The notes under the pieces were generated by a model. The model worked only from the letters and a program-made list of their open reading frames with translations. It made no database searches and was not told the DNA's origin. The position numbers and the translations under genes are program-made. This document shows positions 51,033-59,485 of a DNA stretch of 64,000 bases, piece by piece. Positions within the stretch are counted from its first letter, which is position 1. Every line of letters begins with the position of its first letter. The DNA comes from UBA935 sp031555615 (GTDB lineage: Bacteria > Bacillota > Clostridia > Lachnospirales > Lachnospiraceae). The stretch covers positions 1 to 64,000 of the forward strand of contig JAVBUF010000010.1 of the NCBI GenBank assembly GCA_031555615.1, given 5' to 3'.

Positions 51033-51692
51033 GTGAAAATACTAATAGTAGAAGATGATGAAATGATTGCGGATGTCATCAGACTGGGACTGGGAAAGGC
51101 AGGGTATGCCTGTGAATGCAGCTATGACGGTCAGTCGGCGGCGGATTTATTGGAAGAGAACAGATATGACCTGATCCTGTTGGATATCATGCTGCCTGAA
51201 ATCAGCGGCTATGAGTTAATTGAATATATCAAAGAATACAATACCCCGGTGATCTTTATTACAGCCAAATCCCGGCTGGAGGATAAAGTGAAGGGACTGC
51301 GGCTGGGGGCTGATGATTATATTACCAAGCCGTTTGAATTGGCGGAACTGACTGCCAGAGTGGAAAGTGTTCTGCGGCGGTATCATAAGAATGGAGAAAA
51401 AATCGCATTGGCCGGAGTAGAGATTGATACAGCCTCCAGAATCGTAAAGTGTAATGGAGAAAATGTCGAACTCACCATGAAGGAACTGGATTTACTGTTG
51501 TTGCTGATTCGTAACCGCAATATTGCTTTGTTCCGGGACCGAATATACGAGGAAGTCTGGGGCGGCGAATACGATGGGGAAAGCCGGACTGTGGATATGC
51601 ACATCCAGCGTCTGAAGAAGAAGCTTGGCTGGGAGGATGTGATCGTTTCGGTCAGAAAAATAGGATACAGACTGGAGGTCGGTGAGGAATGA
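51033..51692 (+). CDS. OmpR-family response regulator
   Basis: A 219-residue regulator. The receiver has acids ILIVEDDE, Asp51 in LLDIMLPE and Lys99 in DYITKP. The winged helix has the recognition region ELDLLLLLIRNRN, DRIYEEVWGGEYDGESRTVDMHIQRLKKKL. An AGGAGG box lies ahead of the GTG start. It overlaps the sensor kinase by four bases. The lipoprotein downstream may be a target. Confidence 0.95.
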   Translation: MKILIVEDDEMIADVIRLGLGKAGYACECSYDGQSAADLLEENRYDLILLDIMLPEISGYELIEYIKEYNTPVIFITAKSRLEDKVKGLRLGADDYITKPFELAELTARVESVLRRYHKNGEKIALAGVEIDTASRIVKCNGENVELTMKELDLLLLLIRNRNIALFRDRIYEEVWGGEYDGESRTVDMHIQRLKKKLGWEDVIVSVRKIGYRLEVGEE

Positions 51693-53104
51693 AGCTGTGG
51701 CAGAAAATCTGTATCTATTCACTGATTTTTTTTATGATAGTGTTTTGCTGTTCGGGAATCCTGATGATTGAAAATAACCGAAAAACAGCATTTAATCGGG
51801 CGGTTCAGCAGGCCGGTGACCAGCAGACCAGTATTTCTCTGGGAATCATGCAATATGTAACAATGGGCCGGGTTCGGGAATCCCGGATAAGCGGAAAAAA
51901 TGATAAAGAGTATATTCAGGAATATCTGAACGGCCGCATCAATTCCTGGGGGATTTATCTGGAAATCAGTGATGAGAGTGAGATCCTTTACAGCAATCTG
52001 GAATTTGAACTGCCGGAAGCCCTGTTTAAGGAAAATCCGCCAACGACGGCAACGTATGAAGTATTTTCCAGAGAAGACCGGAAGTACCTGATGCTGTTCA
52101 GTCGTATTCCATTAAGAGACCGGGAATTGTTCAATGCTTATATTACGGATATCAGTAAGATATACACCGACAGGGATCAGCAATACTCCTTTTTTATAAA
52201 GCTGGCATTGGCAGTTACCGTTATTATGACCATCGGCATGTATTTGATTGTTGGACGCTTAACCAAATCACTCCATATTCTTACACAGTCGGTAAGAAGG
52301 ATGGGAGAGGGGAATTATCAGGAAAGAGTGTCGGTTCAGAGCAAGGATGAAGTGGGAAAGCTTGCGGATTGCTATAATCAGATGGCAGAGGCAATCCAGG
52401 AGAAGATTCAGGAACTGGAAAATAAGACCAGTGAACAGCAACGTTTTATTGATAACTTTACCCATGAACTGCGGACACCTTTAACGGCGGTAGTGGGTTA
52501 TGGAGATCTACTGCGGTCATCTTCCTTTGAAGAGGAGTTTGCGCAGGAGCTGGGAGACCGTATCTTCCGAGAAGGGAAACGGATCGAGAAATTGTCGGAG
52601 CTGATGATGGATATGATCTTTCTGGAGCGGCATTCCTTTAATCTGCTGCCTTGTGAGATGGCAGATATTATTACAGAGGCGATTCAAGTATATGAGCCGG
52701 CGGCTAAGAAGGCCGGGATCACCTTAAACTATGTATTGCCTGACCGGCCGGCAATAATTCCGGCTGAAAAGGAGCTGCTGCTGAATCTGCTGGGAAATCT
52801 GCTGGATAATGCCGGCAAAGCTTCCGGAACGGGAGATTCTATCTGGGTTCGCGCCTGCTGCGAGGGTGATCAGGTCATTATGGAAGTAGAGGATCAGGGG
52901 AAGGGGATTCCCAAGGAAGACCGGGAAAAGGTGTTTGAACGCTTTTACATGGCAGATAAGGTAAGAGCAGGAAAAAACCGCGGTGTTGGAATCGGATTAT
53001 CGATTTGCGCGGATATCGTCAAGATTCATCATGCACAAATTAAATTGTTCAGTGAAGAGGGACACGGAACTTTAATAAAAATTTCTTTCCCCTGTTACAA
53101 ATGA
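51689..53104 (+). CDS. Sensor histidine kinase (HAMP)
   Basis: A 471-residue membrane kinase. Helices at about 8-28 and 167-189 flank an extracytoplasmic sensor. HAMP lies at 190-245 and a short coiled coil follows. HisKA carries His259 in NFTHELRTPLTAVVGY, and the HATPase domain has LLGNLLDNAGKAS, EDQGKGIP and GVGIGLSICADIV. It overlaps the response regulator. The sensor domain has no recognised family. It may sense envelope stress or a ligand handled by the lipoprotein encoded next. Confidence 0.93.
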   Translation: MKLWQKICIYSLIFFMIVFCCSGILMIENNRKTAFNRAVQQAGDQQTSISLGIMQYVTMGRVRESRISGKNDKEYIQEYLNGRINSWGIYLEISDESEILYSNLEFELPEALFKENPPTTATYEVFSREDRKYLMLFSRIPLRDRELFNAYITDISKIYTDRDQQYSFFIKLALAVTVIMTIGMYLIVGRLTKSLHILTQSVRRMGEGNYQERVSVQSKDEVGKLADCYNQMAEAIQEKIQELENKTSEQQRFIDNFTHELRTPLTAVVGYGDLLRSSSFEEEFAQELGDRIFREGKRIEKLSELMMDMIFLERHSFNLLPCEMADIITEAIQVYEPAAKKAGITLNYVLPDRPAIIPAEKELLLNLLGNLLDNAGKASGTGDSIWVRACCEGDQVIMEVEDQGKGIPKEDREKVFERFYMADKVRAGKNRGVGIGLSICADIVKIHHAQIKLFSEEGHGTLIKISFPCYK

Positions 53105-53159
53105 GATACAAAACTGTTTTAATATGATTTCATACTAAAACAAAAGGAGGCATTAAAAA

Positions 53160-54038
53160 ATGAAAAAAGGAAGTTTAATCAGCAAAAGCTTAATTGTAGC
53201 CGGTCTACTGGCAACTACGATGACAGGGTGCGGCAAAACACCGACAGATGATGTCATGCAGGTTATGGCGGCCGAGGTAAGTGAGATAGCTCCGCCCGGA
53301 AATGGCACCGGAGGAAATTCGGAAATAGTCCCGGAAGTTGCTTTACAGGATGCCGCGTCATCGGATGCCGGTCAGGAGAACGGGATTTCCGGAATTAAGG
53401 AAGTGGATCTGGAAACAAAAACCGAACGGAGAGCAACTACCCTGGGAGGAGATGTAGTAGAAGATCCGGAACTGGTGCAGGCCATGACAGATGCGCTGAA
53501 AAAATATTTTGAGGTAACCTATGATCCGGCTCAAAATGATATTGACATCACTTATTTTGGCGTTTTTGAAGATATGGATTTTGGCTATAGCGTAAATATT
53601 AGCCCGGCGGAAAATCTGGAAATTTATGGTAAAGATGAGTATATTGGAGATGATGGTTTTCCTACCGAAGAAGCTCTGAAAATATTGAAACCGGAATTTC
53701 ATGCAACTTTTTCCAGTAACAAAGAGCTGACCGGTTTATATGTTAGCTTTCTGGGTTGGGAAGATTTAACCAAGCCCTTAAGCCTGGAAGAAATAAGGAC
53801 AGTTGCCAAAAACTTTCTGATCGAAAAAAATCTCATTGTTGATGGCAAGATAGAGTTTATGAGCTCAGCTATTATATCAAGCAAGAGAATGGTAGTGGCT
53901 TATCAAAATGGTAACGATGGCGCCATTATCGTAGGAGTGGATATCGCATCAGGAAAGGTTGAGCAATTTGAGTATATGACTAAGGAACGTGCGGAGCTGG
54001 TTATGCGCCCCAAGAGCGAAGCAGAGTGTGTGGGATAA
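53160..54038 (+). CDS. Lipoprotein of unknown function
   Basis: A 292-residue lipoprotein (MTGC, Cys24) with a low-complexity acidic linker to about residue 100. A C-terminal domain follows (TDALKKYFEVTYDPAQNDIDITYFGVFEDMDFGYSVNISP and VYPEA-like alternating strands). I cannot name the domain. It follows the kinase gene by 55 bases and has an AAAGGAGG ribosome site, so it probably belongs to the two-component system as target or accessory sensor. Confidence 0.75.
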   Translation: MKKGSLISKSLIVAGLLATTMTGCGKTPTDDVMQVMAAEVSEIAPPGNGTGGNSEIVPEVALQDAASSDAGQENGISGIKEVDLETKTERRATTLGGDVVEDPELVQAMTDALKKYFEVTYDPAQNDIDITYFGVFEDMDFGYSVNISPAENLEIYGKDEYIGDDGFPTEEALKILKPEFHATFSSNKELTGLYVSFLGWEDLTKPLSLEEIRTVAKNFLIEKNLIVDGKIEFMSSAIISSKRMVVAYQNGNDGAIIVGVDIASGKVEQFEYMTKERAELVMRPKSEAECVG

Positions 54039-54096
54039 ATAGCGCAAAACGAAGAAAGGGTATCTTGCGGCCGGAAACGCCGGGGATACAAAATTT

Positions 54097-54134
54097 GAAA
54101 AAAAGGTGTACTTAAAAAAGTATGCCTTTTTTAT
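54097..54134 (+). terminator. Intrinsic terminator after the lipoprotein gene
   Basis: AAGGTGTACTT pairs (with two G-U) with AAGTATGCCTT, followed by a T-run. It separates the two-component unit from the serine hydrolase operon. Confidence 0.7.
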
Positions 54135-54208
54135 TTTGGAATAATATGATAAAATTTAAAAAATAAAAAATGCATAGATAGTTTATCACAAGTTAAAGGA
54201 GGAGAAGT

Positions 54209-55387
54209 ATGTTATTATCAAAAGGAAAAATCGAATGTAACCCAGTTGAAGTTCAATATGATGAGTCAAGGCTTGAGGTTTTGGAAAATCATATAGATAA
54301 GCTCATTGATGACGGAGAAATTTTATGTGCATCTTATTGTATTACCCGTAAAAATAAGGTTATTGCACATAATGGGATAGGCAAACAATCTTATCGTGAT
54401 GATGATAACAGAATTGTTCCTTTTAATGGGATACATTATATTGCATCGATTACAAAAACCTTTACTGCCGTTGCAATAATGAAGCTTGTTGAAGATGGCC
54501 TGATACGGCTTGACCAGCGTGTATATGAAATACTTCCACAGTTTAAAAACGCTCCGTTTGATGCCATTTCGGTATTTGACCTGCTTACGCATACTTCCGG
54601 CATGCATCCCGACAGCGGATGCTTCCCGGATGAACCCACCATTAATGTCTGGCAGTTGATTGAAAATGCATATAAGCAGCACAAGAAAGATGACGGTGAA
54701 TTTGACTGGATTGCAGCGGGGCTTTTAAACGGTGTTCGTATGGCTCCGGGTAAGGAATGGGCATACTGCAGTTTCGGTTTTGTTATTCTTGGCGCAATAA
54801 TCGAAGAAATTACAGGTATCAAAGCGGAAACATATATTGAGGATAATATTGCAAAACCGCTTGGGATGAAGGATACTACGTTTGATTTTCATAAAACGGA
54901 TAAATCCAGATGGATTGTGCAGGATGAATACTTGTATCACAAGCTCAATGGAGAAAAAAATGATGACGAAGATGAGCCTAGGAACAGGATTCCCAAAACA
55001 GGCGGAGGTCTTTATTCTACGGCATATGATTTATCCTTATTCGGAAGATGCATGATGAATAAGGGGACTTTGAATGGCGTGCGTATTTTGGGCAGGAAAG
55101 CGGTCGAAAAAATGACAACCCTTGCCATTCATGATGTTCCTGACTATTGTTGGAGTGCTCAAACGAAATCAAGAGGATATGGCATTGGATTCGATATGAG
55201 AAACGGTTCTGCCTTTACCTTTTCGGAGGGAACCTTTAATCATGAGGGTTCAGGCGCATGTTCGCTTTATATAGATCCTGCTGAAGAACTTGTTGCAGCA
55301 TGGCTTGTGCCATATAAGGATATGAGCCAATGGCATCCAAAGGCTCTGTGGAATGTGCAGAATATTATCTGGTCAGGATTAATGTAA
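54209..55387 (+). CDS. Serine hydrolase, class C beta-lactamase fold
   Basis: A 392-residue enzyme without a signal peptide. Active-site motifs are Ser80-x-x-Lys83 (SITK), Tyr186-x-Ser188 (YCS) and His345-x-Gly (HEGSG), the PBP4*/EstB-like set. The missing export signal argues for a cytoplasmic esterase or peptidase rather than a cell-wall enzyme. The AAAGGAGGAG ribosome site is strong. It overlaps the first ABC-2 permease gene by one base (TAATG), so it is translated with an export system. Substrate unknown; possibly the exported molecule or its precursor. Confidence 0.88.
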   Translation: MLLSKGKIECNPVEVQYDESRLEVLENHIDKLIDDGEILCASYCITRKNKVIAHNGIGKQSYRDDDNRIVPFNGIHYIASITKTFTAVAIMKLVEDGLIRLDQRVYEILPQFKNAPFDAISVFDLLTHTSGMHPDSGCFPDEPTINVWQLIENAYKQHKKDDGEFDWIAAGLLNGVRMAPGKEWAYCSFGFVILGAIIEEITGIKAETYIEDNIAKPLGMKDTTFDFHKTDKSRWIVQDEYLYHKLNGEKNDDEDEPRNRIPKTGGGLYSTAYDLSLFGRCMMNKGTLNGVRILGRKAVEKMTTLAIHDVPDYCWSAQTKSRGYGIGFDMRNGSAFTFSEGTFNHEGSGACSLYIDPAEELVAAWLVPYKDMSQWHPKALWNVQNIIWSGLM

Positions 55388-56205
55388 TGAAATATTTAGA
55401 AAAACAATTTGCGGTATTAAAATCTGTTGCAATCGTTACGTATAAGGAGTGGGCGGCATACCGCACCCACTCTATGGTTTCTATTTTTGTGGGACCGGTA
55501 TATTTTCTGGTACAGTATTTTATATGGAATGCTGTTTATGGGGATGGCGGATCGCTTGCCGGAATGGAACTTTCACAGACCATTCGCTATTTTGGTGTGA
55601 CGGCTTTGATCGGTTATCTGACTATGGATTTTGCCGACTGGAATTTACAGATGCTGATCCGAACAGGTAAATATCTTACCTTTGCATTTCGCCCTATAAA
55701 TCATAGTTTTTTTGCATTATCACAAAAAATAGGACACCGTTTCTTAGGCTTTTATGTAGAGTTTATACCATGTTTTCTGATATTTAATTTATTGTTCCGG
55801 ATAAATATGATTCCGGAGTATATTGGGTGGACAATACTATCCGTGGTGCTTGCCTTCCTAATGAACTTTTATGTAAATTATACACTTGGAATGATCGCTT
55901 TCTGGCTTATTGATGCAAATGGAATACGCCATGTATTTGCGCTGGTATCGGCTTTCTTTTCTGGGGGACTTATTCCGCTGGTATTCTTTCCGGACTGGAT
56001 GCAGACTATCCAATTTTTTCTCCCTTTCCAGTATGTTCTGTATGTCCCCGCAATGGTATGGACAGGAGAGTATTCACTTGGCGGAATAACCATGTCGATT
56101 CCGCATATTGTAGGAATACAGACCCTTGCAGTTGGGACCATGTTCATGCTAAGCAAATTCATCAATCATTTTGCAATTAAAAGATTTACGGGGGTGGGAG
56201 CATGA
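55387..56205 (+). CDS. ABC-2 type permease (first of pair)
   Basis: A 272-residue membrane protein with about six segments. It has the ABC2_membrane_6-like character: basic N-terminus, IRYFGVTALIGYLTMDFADWNLQMLIRTGKYL and FFSGGLIPLVFFPDW. An upstream in-frame start lies inside the hydrolase gene and is rejected in favour of ATG 55387, which is coupled to that stop. The second permease overlaps by four bases. Together with the ATPase it should form an exporter. Confidence 0.88.
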   Translation: MKYLEKQFAVLKSVAIVTYKEWAAYRTHSMVSIFVGPVYFLVQYFIWNAVYGDGGSLAGMELSQTIRYFGVTALIGYLTMDFADWNLQMLIRTGKYLTFAFRPINHSFFALSQKIGHRFLGFYVEFIPCFLIFNLLFRINMIPEYIGWTILSVVLAFLMNFYVNYTLGMIAFWLIDANGIRHVFALVSAFFSGGLIPLVFFPDWMQTIQFFLPFQYVLYVPAMVWTGEYSLGGITMSIPHIVGIQTLAVGTMFMLSKFINHFAIKRFTGVGA

Positions 56206-56987
56206 TCAAAGCAATGAAGATTTATCTTGTGTGTATTAAAACAGCTTTATCAAGAGCAGTATCCTACCGGACAAGTTTTATTTTTGGAACAATAATTACT
56301 CTGCTTTCCAATATTCTTTTTCCGCTTGTTACGGTTTTGATCTATCATAGCGGAGCAAGTTTTCCTGACTGGACTATCTGGGAAGTGTTGCTTTTACAAT
56401 CGATATATACAATGTCACTGGGAATTTCCTCACTTATATTCAATGGTGTTGTATGGGAAACCATGAATCATATCAGAGAAGGAAGCTTTGAAATAATTTT
56501 GCTCCGTCCCATGTCTCCGTTATTCTACATGATTGCCAATAATTTTGATCCGGAGTGTATTGGGTTAATTTTGGGCGGAGGCATCATGACCGGTGTTTCA
56601 ATTGCTACAACAGGTACTGTTCCTGCCTTATCTGACTGGATGCAATTTGCGGTACTATTCCTGTCAGGGGTTGCTGTAATGGGCGGTCTTTATCTGATTA
56701 TGGCGGCAATCAGCTTTAAATGGGTTGGAAATTCCCGTATTCCCGAAATTTTTGACAGTGTTAAAACATTCGGGAAATACCCGCTGGACATATTTCCCAA
56801 GCAGGTTAAGATTCTTACATCATTGATGATTCCTGTTGCAATGATCGGATTTTATCCATGTACAGCCTTGCTTGGAGAGGCAGATATTTACGGATTTCTA
56901 TTATGCATTCCATGTGTATTGTTTTTGCTGTTTGGAATTTGGCTTTATAATAAGATGATAAAGCTTTATGAGGGGGTTGGCGGATGA
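56202..56987 (+). CDS. ABC-2 type permease (second of pair)
   Basis: A 261-residue membrane protein of about six segments. TSFIFGTIITLLSNILFPL, REGSFEIILLRPMSP and LDIFPKQVKIL (the last near 195) recall family 2 of paired ABC-2 permeases. It overlaps neighbours by four bases on both sides. The pair of unequal permeases suggests a heterodimeric exporter similar to DrrB-type or viologen/drug pumps. Confidence 0.88.
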   Translation: MIKAMKIYLVCIKTALSRAVSYRTSFIFGTIITLLSNILFPLVTVLIYHSGASFPDWTIWEVLLLQSIYTMSLGISSLIFNGVVWETMNHIREGSFEIILLRPMSPLFYMIANNFDPECIGLILGGGIMTGVSIATTGTVPALSDWMQFAVLFLSGVAVMGGLYLIMAAISFKWVGNSRIPEIFDSVKTFGKYPLDIFPKQVKILTSLMIPVAMIGFYPCTALLGEADIYGFLLCIPCVLFLLFGIWLYNKMIKLYEGVGG

Positions 56988-57961
56988 TGGCGGTTATAAG
57001 TGTAAAAAATGTTACAAAAACATACTATACATACAAACGGGGCAGTGGTTTAAAAGAAACCTTAAAAAGCTTTTTTCATCGCACGATGGTTGAAGTAAAT
57101 GCTGTCGATGATATCAGCTTTTCCGTGGAGAAGGGTGAAATATGCGGAATTTTAGGTCCTAACGGAGCAGGAAAATCAACCACAATAAAAATGCTTTGCG
57201 GTGCGTTATTTTCCACCTCGGGTGAAATCAAAGTTATGGGCTATAAGCCGGCCAAAGAGCGCAAGAAATATGTACATCATATTGGTGCGGTGTTCGGTCA
57301 AAAATCACAACTGATCTGGGATATTCCACCAATAGACAGCTTTTACATGAATAAGGCGATATTTGGAATTTCAGATGAAGATTTTACTGTTCGTCTTAAT
57401 GAGCTTGCAGAAATATTTGAAGTTACGGAAATTATGCAGAAGCCAACAAGAGTCTTATCTCTTGGTGAACGTATGAAATGTGAATTTATCATGGCGATGC
57501 TGCATGATCCACAGATTGTTTTTCTTGATGAACCAACTATCGGACTGGATGTTATTGCAAAAACAAAAATTCGTGAATTTATTAAAAAAATGAACGAAAA
57601 AGGCACAACATTTATTCTTACAACACATGATTTAGATGATGTCAAGCAGCTTGCTCATCGTGTGATCGTTATTAATCATGGTAAAAAGGTATTTGATGAT
57701 ACCCTTACTAAGCTTCAAAATAATCTGGGTGAAAAGAAAATCGTCGAGCTTACTCTTGAAAAGCCATATAAGTTTGTGGAATCTGAATATATAAAGGTTT
57801 TAGCACAGAATTCTCCGCTTGAGATTACGCTGGAGCTGGATACCGAAAAGCTTCCGATCAACGAGTTTGTTAAGCAAATCACGAATAATGTTAGTTTTAC
57901 CGATATTTCTGTAAAAGAGCTTCCGATGGAGGATATTATTACGAAAATTTATCAAGAATAA
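56984..57961 (+). CDS. ABC exporter ATPase, DrrA-like
   Basis: A 325-residue ATPase. Walker A GPNGAGKST lies at 58-66, the signature region LSLGERMKCEF near 160, Walker B IVFLDEPTIGLD near 180 and TTHDLDD near 211. The signature is LSLGE rather than LSGGQ, a form shared by DrrA-like exporters paired with two ABC-2 permeases. The C-terminal 100 residues form the regulatory tail. It overlaps the second permease by four bases. Four genes 54.2-58.0 kb form one operon. Confidence 0.92.
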   Translation: MMAVISVKNVTKTYYTYKRGSGLKETLKSFFHRTMVEVNAVDDISFSVEKGEICGILGPNGAGKSTTIKMLCGALFSTSGEIKVMGYKPAKERKKYVHHIGAVFGQKSQLIWDIPPIDSFYMNKAIFGISDEDFTVRLNELAEIFEVTEIMQKPTRVLSLGERMKCEFIMAMLHDPQIVFLDEPTIGLDVIAKTKIREFIKKMNEKGTTFILTTHDLDDVKQLAHRVIVINHGKKVFDDTLTKLQNNLGEKKIVELTLEKPYKFVESEYIKVLAQNSPLEITLELDTEKLPINEFVKQITNNVSFTDISVKELPMEDIITKIYQE

Positions 57962-58005
57962 TGAAGAAGTGAGTTTGAAGATGATAAGAGCAGAGGAGTT
58001 TTGAA

Positions 58006-58818
58006 GTGGAAAAGGGAAAAAAGATAGAAGTTTGTGAAAATTGCTCGGGACTGGATATTAAAGAATTGAAGAAAAAAGAGAAAGTAAAGGTTGGCTGTAT
58101 CGGAAAATGTTCAAAAAAATGCCCTGAACTGAAAGGCAAAGTATATGGCTTTCTAAATAGTGAGTTCACTGTATGCGATACGAAAGAAGAATTTCTCAAT
58201 AAAATTGAGGAAATGGATTCATTTGTCGAAGAAAGCAATATGAGTCCTTTAGTTGATGCATTTTTAAGTCATGTTGAAAAGTGGAAGGAAGAATTTGAAA
58301 GATTGAGAAGGATTGCTCTTGACTGCCAGCTAACCGAAGTACTAAAGTGGGGACAGCCTTGCTATATGTTTCAGAATAATAATATAGTTATAATAGGCGG
58401 ATTTAAAGAATATATTGCCCTTTCCTTTTTCAAAGGCGTTTTACTTAAAGACCCTTATGGTATTCTTGTCAGGCAAACAGAGAATGTGCAGGCAGGAAGA
58501 CAACTTCGGTTTACTGGCGTAGAAGAAATCGAAGGGCTGGAATCCATGATCAAAGAGTATATTTACGAAGCTGTTGAAATAGAAAAAGCGGGCTTGAAAG
58601 TGATTGCAGAAAAAAAACCGGATCTTGTTATTCCGGAAGAACTTCAAAGGAAATTTGATGAGTTGGCGGATTTTAAGGCTGCTTTTTATAAATTGACACC
58701 GGGACGGCAAAGAGGATATATTTATCATTTTTCACAGCCGAAGCAATCTAAAACCCGGGAATCAAGGATCGAGAAATATATTCCTAAGATTCTTGAAGGA
58801 AAAGGTCTGGATGATTAA
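58006..58818 (+). CDS. Cys-cluster/DUF1801 fusion protein
   Basis: A 270-residue protein of two parts. Residues 1-65 have Cys10, Cys13, Cys31, Cys35 and Cys39 in EVCENCSGLD and GCIGKCSKKCP, resembling the small DUF1450/thioredoxin-like [2Fe-2S] module. Residues 75-180 match DUF1801 (LDCQLTEVLKWGQPCYMFQNNNIVIIGGFKEYIALSFFKG); the last 60 resemble the YdeI/OmpD-associated tail (LTPGRQRGYIYHFSQPKQSKTRESRIEKYIP). GTG start with AGAGGAG about eight bases upstream. DUF1801 proteins normally lack the Cys-rich head. No catalytic role is known. It follows the ABC operon by 44 bases. Confidence 0.75.
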   Translation: MEKGKKIEVCENCSGLDIKELKKKEKVKVGCIGKCSKKCPELKGKVYGFLNSEFTVCDTKEEFLNKIEEMDSFVEESNMSPLVDAFLSHVEKWKEEFERLRRIALDCQLTEVLKWGQPCYMFQNNNIVIIGGFKEYIALSFFKGVLLKDPYGILVRQTENVQAGRQLRFTGVEEIEGLESMIKEYIYEAVEIEKAGLKVIAEKKPDLVIPEELQRKFDELADFKAAFYKLTPGRQRGYIYHFSQPKQSKTRESRIEKYIPKILEGKGLDD

Positions 58819-58832
58819 AGCTGAAATTAGTC

Positions 58833-58882
58833 TTGACAAGTGAGCAAATGGTCACTATAGTAATAGGTGAGCAGTTGCTCAC
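58833..58882 (+). promoter_or_regulatory. Consensus promoter with twin TetR-type operators
   Basis: TTGACA (58833-58838) and TATAGT (58856-58861) are 17 bases apart. GTGAGCAAATGGTCAC (58840-58855) fills the spacer, and GTGAGCAGTTGCTCAC (58867-58882), a perfect 16-base palindrome, follows the -10. Centres are 27 bases apart. Both probably bind the TetR regulator encoded next. Confidence 0.85.
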
Positions 58883-58906
58883 AAATTTTTGAAAGGATAT
58901 TTTTTT

Positions 58907-59485
58907 ATGAATACAAAGGAACGAATATTATGGGAATCAATGAAATTATTTTCCATAAATGGGTTTGATGCTGTATCTATCAGAGCAATCGCGAATGCAG
59001 TTGGTGTAGGCAACAGTGCCTTGTACAAGCACTTTCCCAGTAAACAGGCTATTTTTGATGCTATCGTAGAACGATCCGAACAATATTTCTTACAATATTG
59101 CAGTTATGTTCAAAATGCTGTTATTAATAAGGAAGATTTCGTGAAAATGTGTCTTTCCATGTTTGAGTTTCAAATTAATGATGAATGGATTGTAATGTTT
59201 CGAAGAATTCTCTTAATTGAACAATTCAAAAATAAAGAAATGGCGAAAGCATTTAAAGAGTTTTTTATTGATTTACCATTGCGATCTCAAAAAGATATTT
59301 TTGAAAAGTTAATGGGGGATGGCATTATGAAGAAAAAAAATCCGGAGGTACTGGCACTGGAACTATATGCCCCGTTTTTTATATACCATATGGTTGAATT
59401 TGACAAAGATAAGCTAATGGATATATTTAGAGTACATGCAGAGTATTTTTATTTAGAAAATATTGAGATAGGAGAAATGTTATGA
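58907..59485 (+). CDS. TetR/AcrR-family regulator
   Basis: A 192-residue regulator. The helix-turn-helix reads VSIRAIANAVGVGNSALYKHFPSKQAIFDAIVE. The C-terminal ligand domain is helical and aromatic-rich. ATG 58907 follows a GAAAGGA box by nine bases. Two palindromes lie between the promoter and this start, so autorepression is expected. The last four bases overlap the RnfC-like gene, making it the regulated output. Inducer unknown. Confidence 0.92.
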   Translation: MNTKERILWESMKLFSINGFDAVSIRAIANAVGVGNSALYKHFPSKQAIFDAIVERSEQYFLQYCSYVQNAVINKEDFVKMCLSMFEFQINDEWIVMFRRILLIEQFKNKEMAKAFKEFFIDLPLRSQKDIFEKLMGDGIMKKKNPEVLALELYAPFFIYHMVEFDKDKLMDIFRVHAEYFYLENIEIGEML

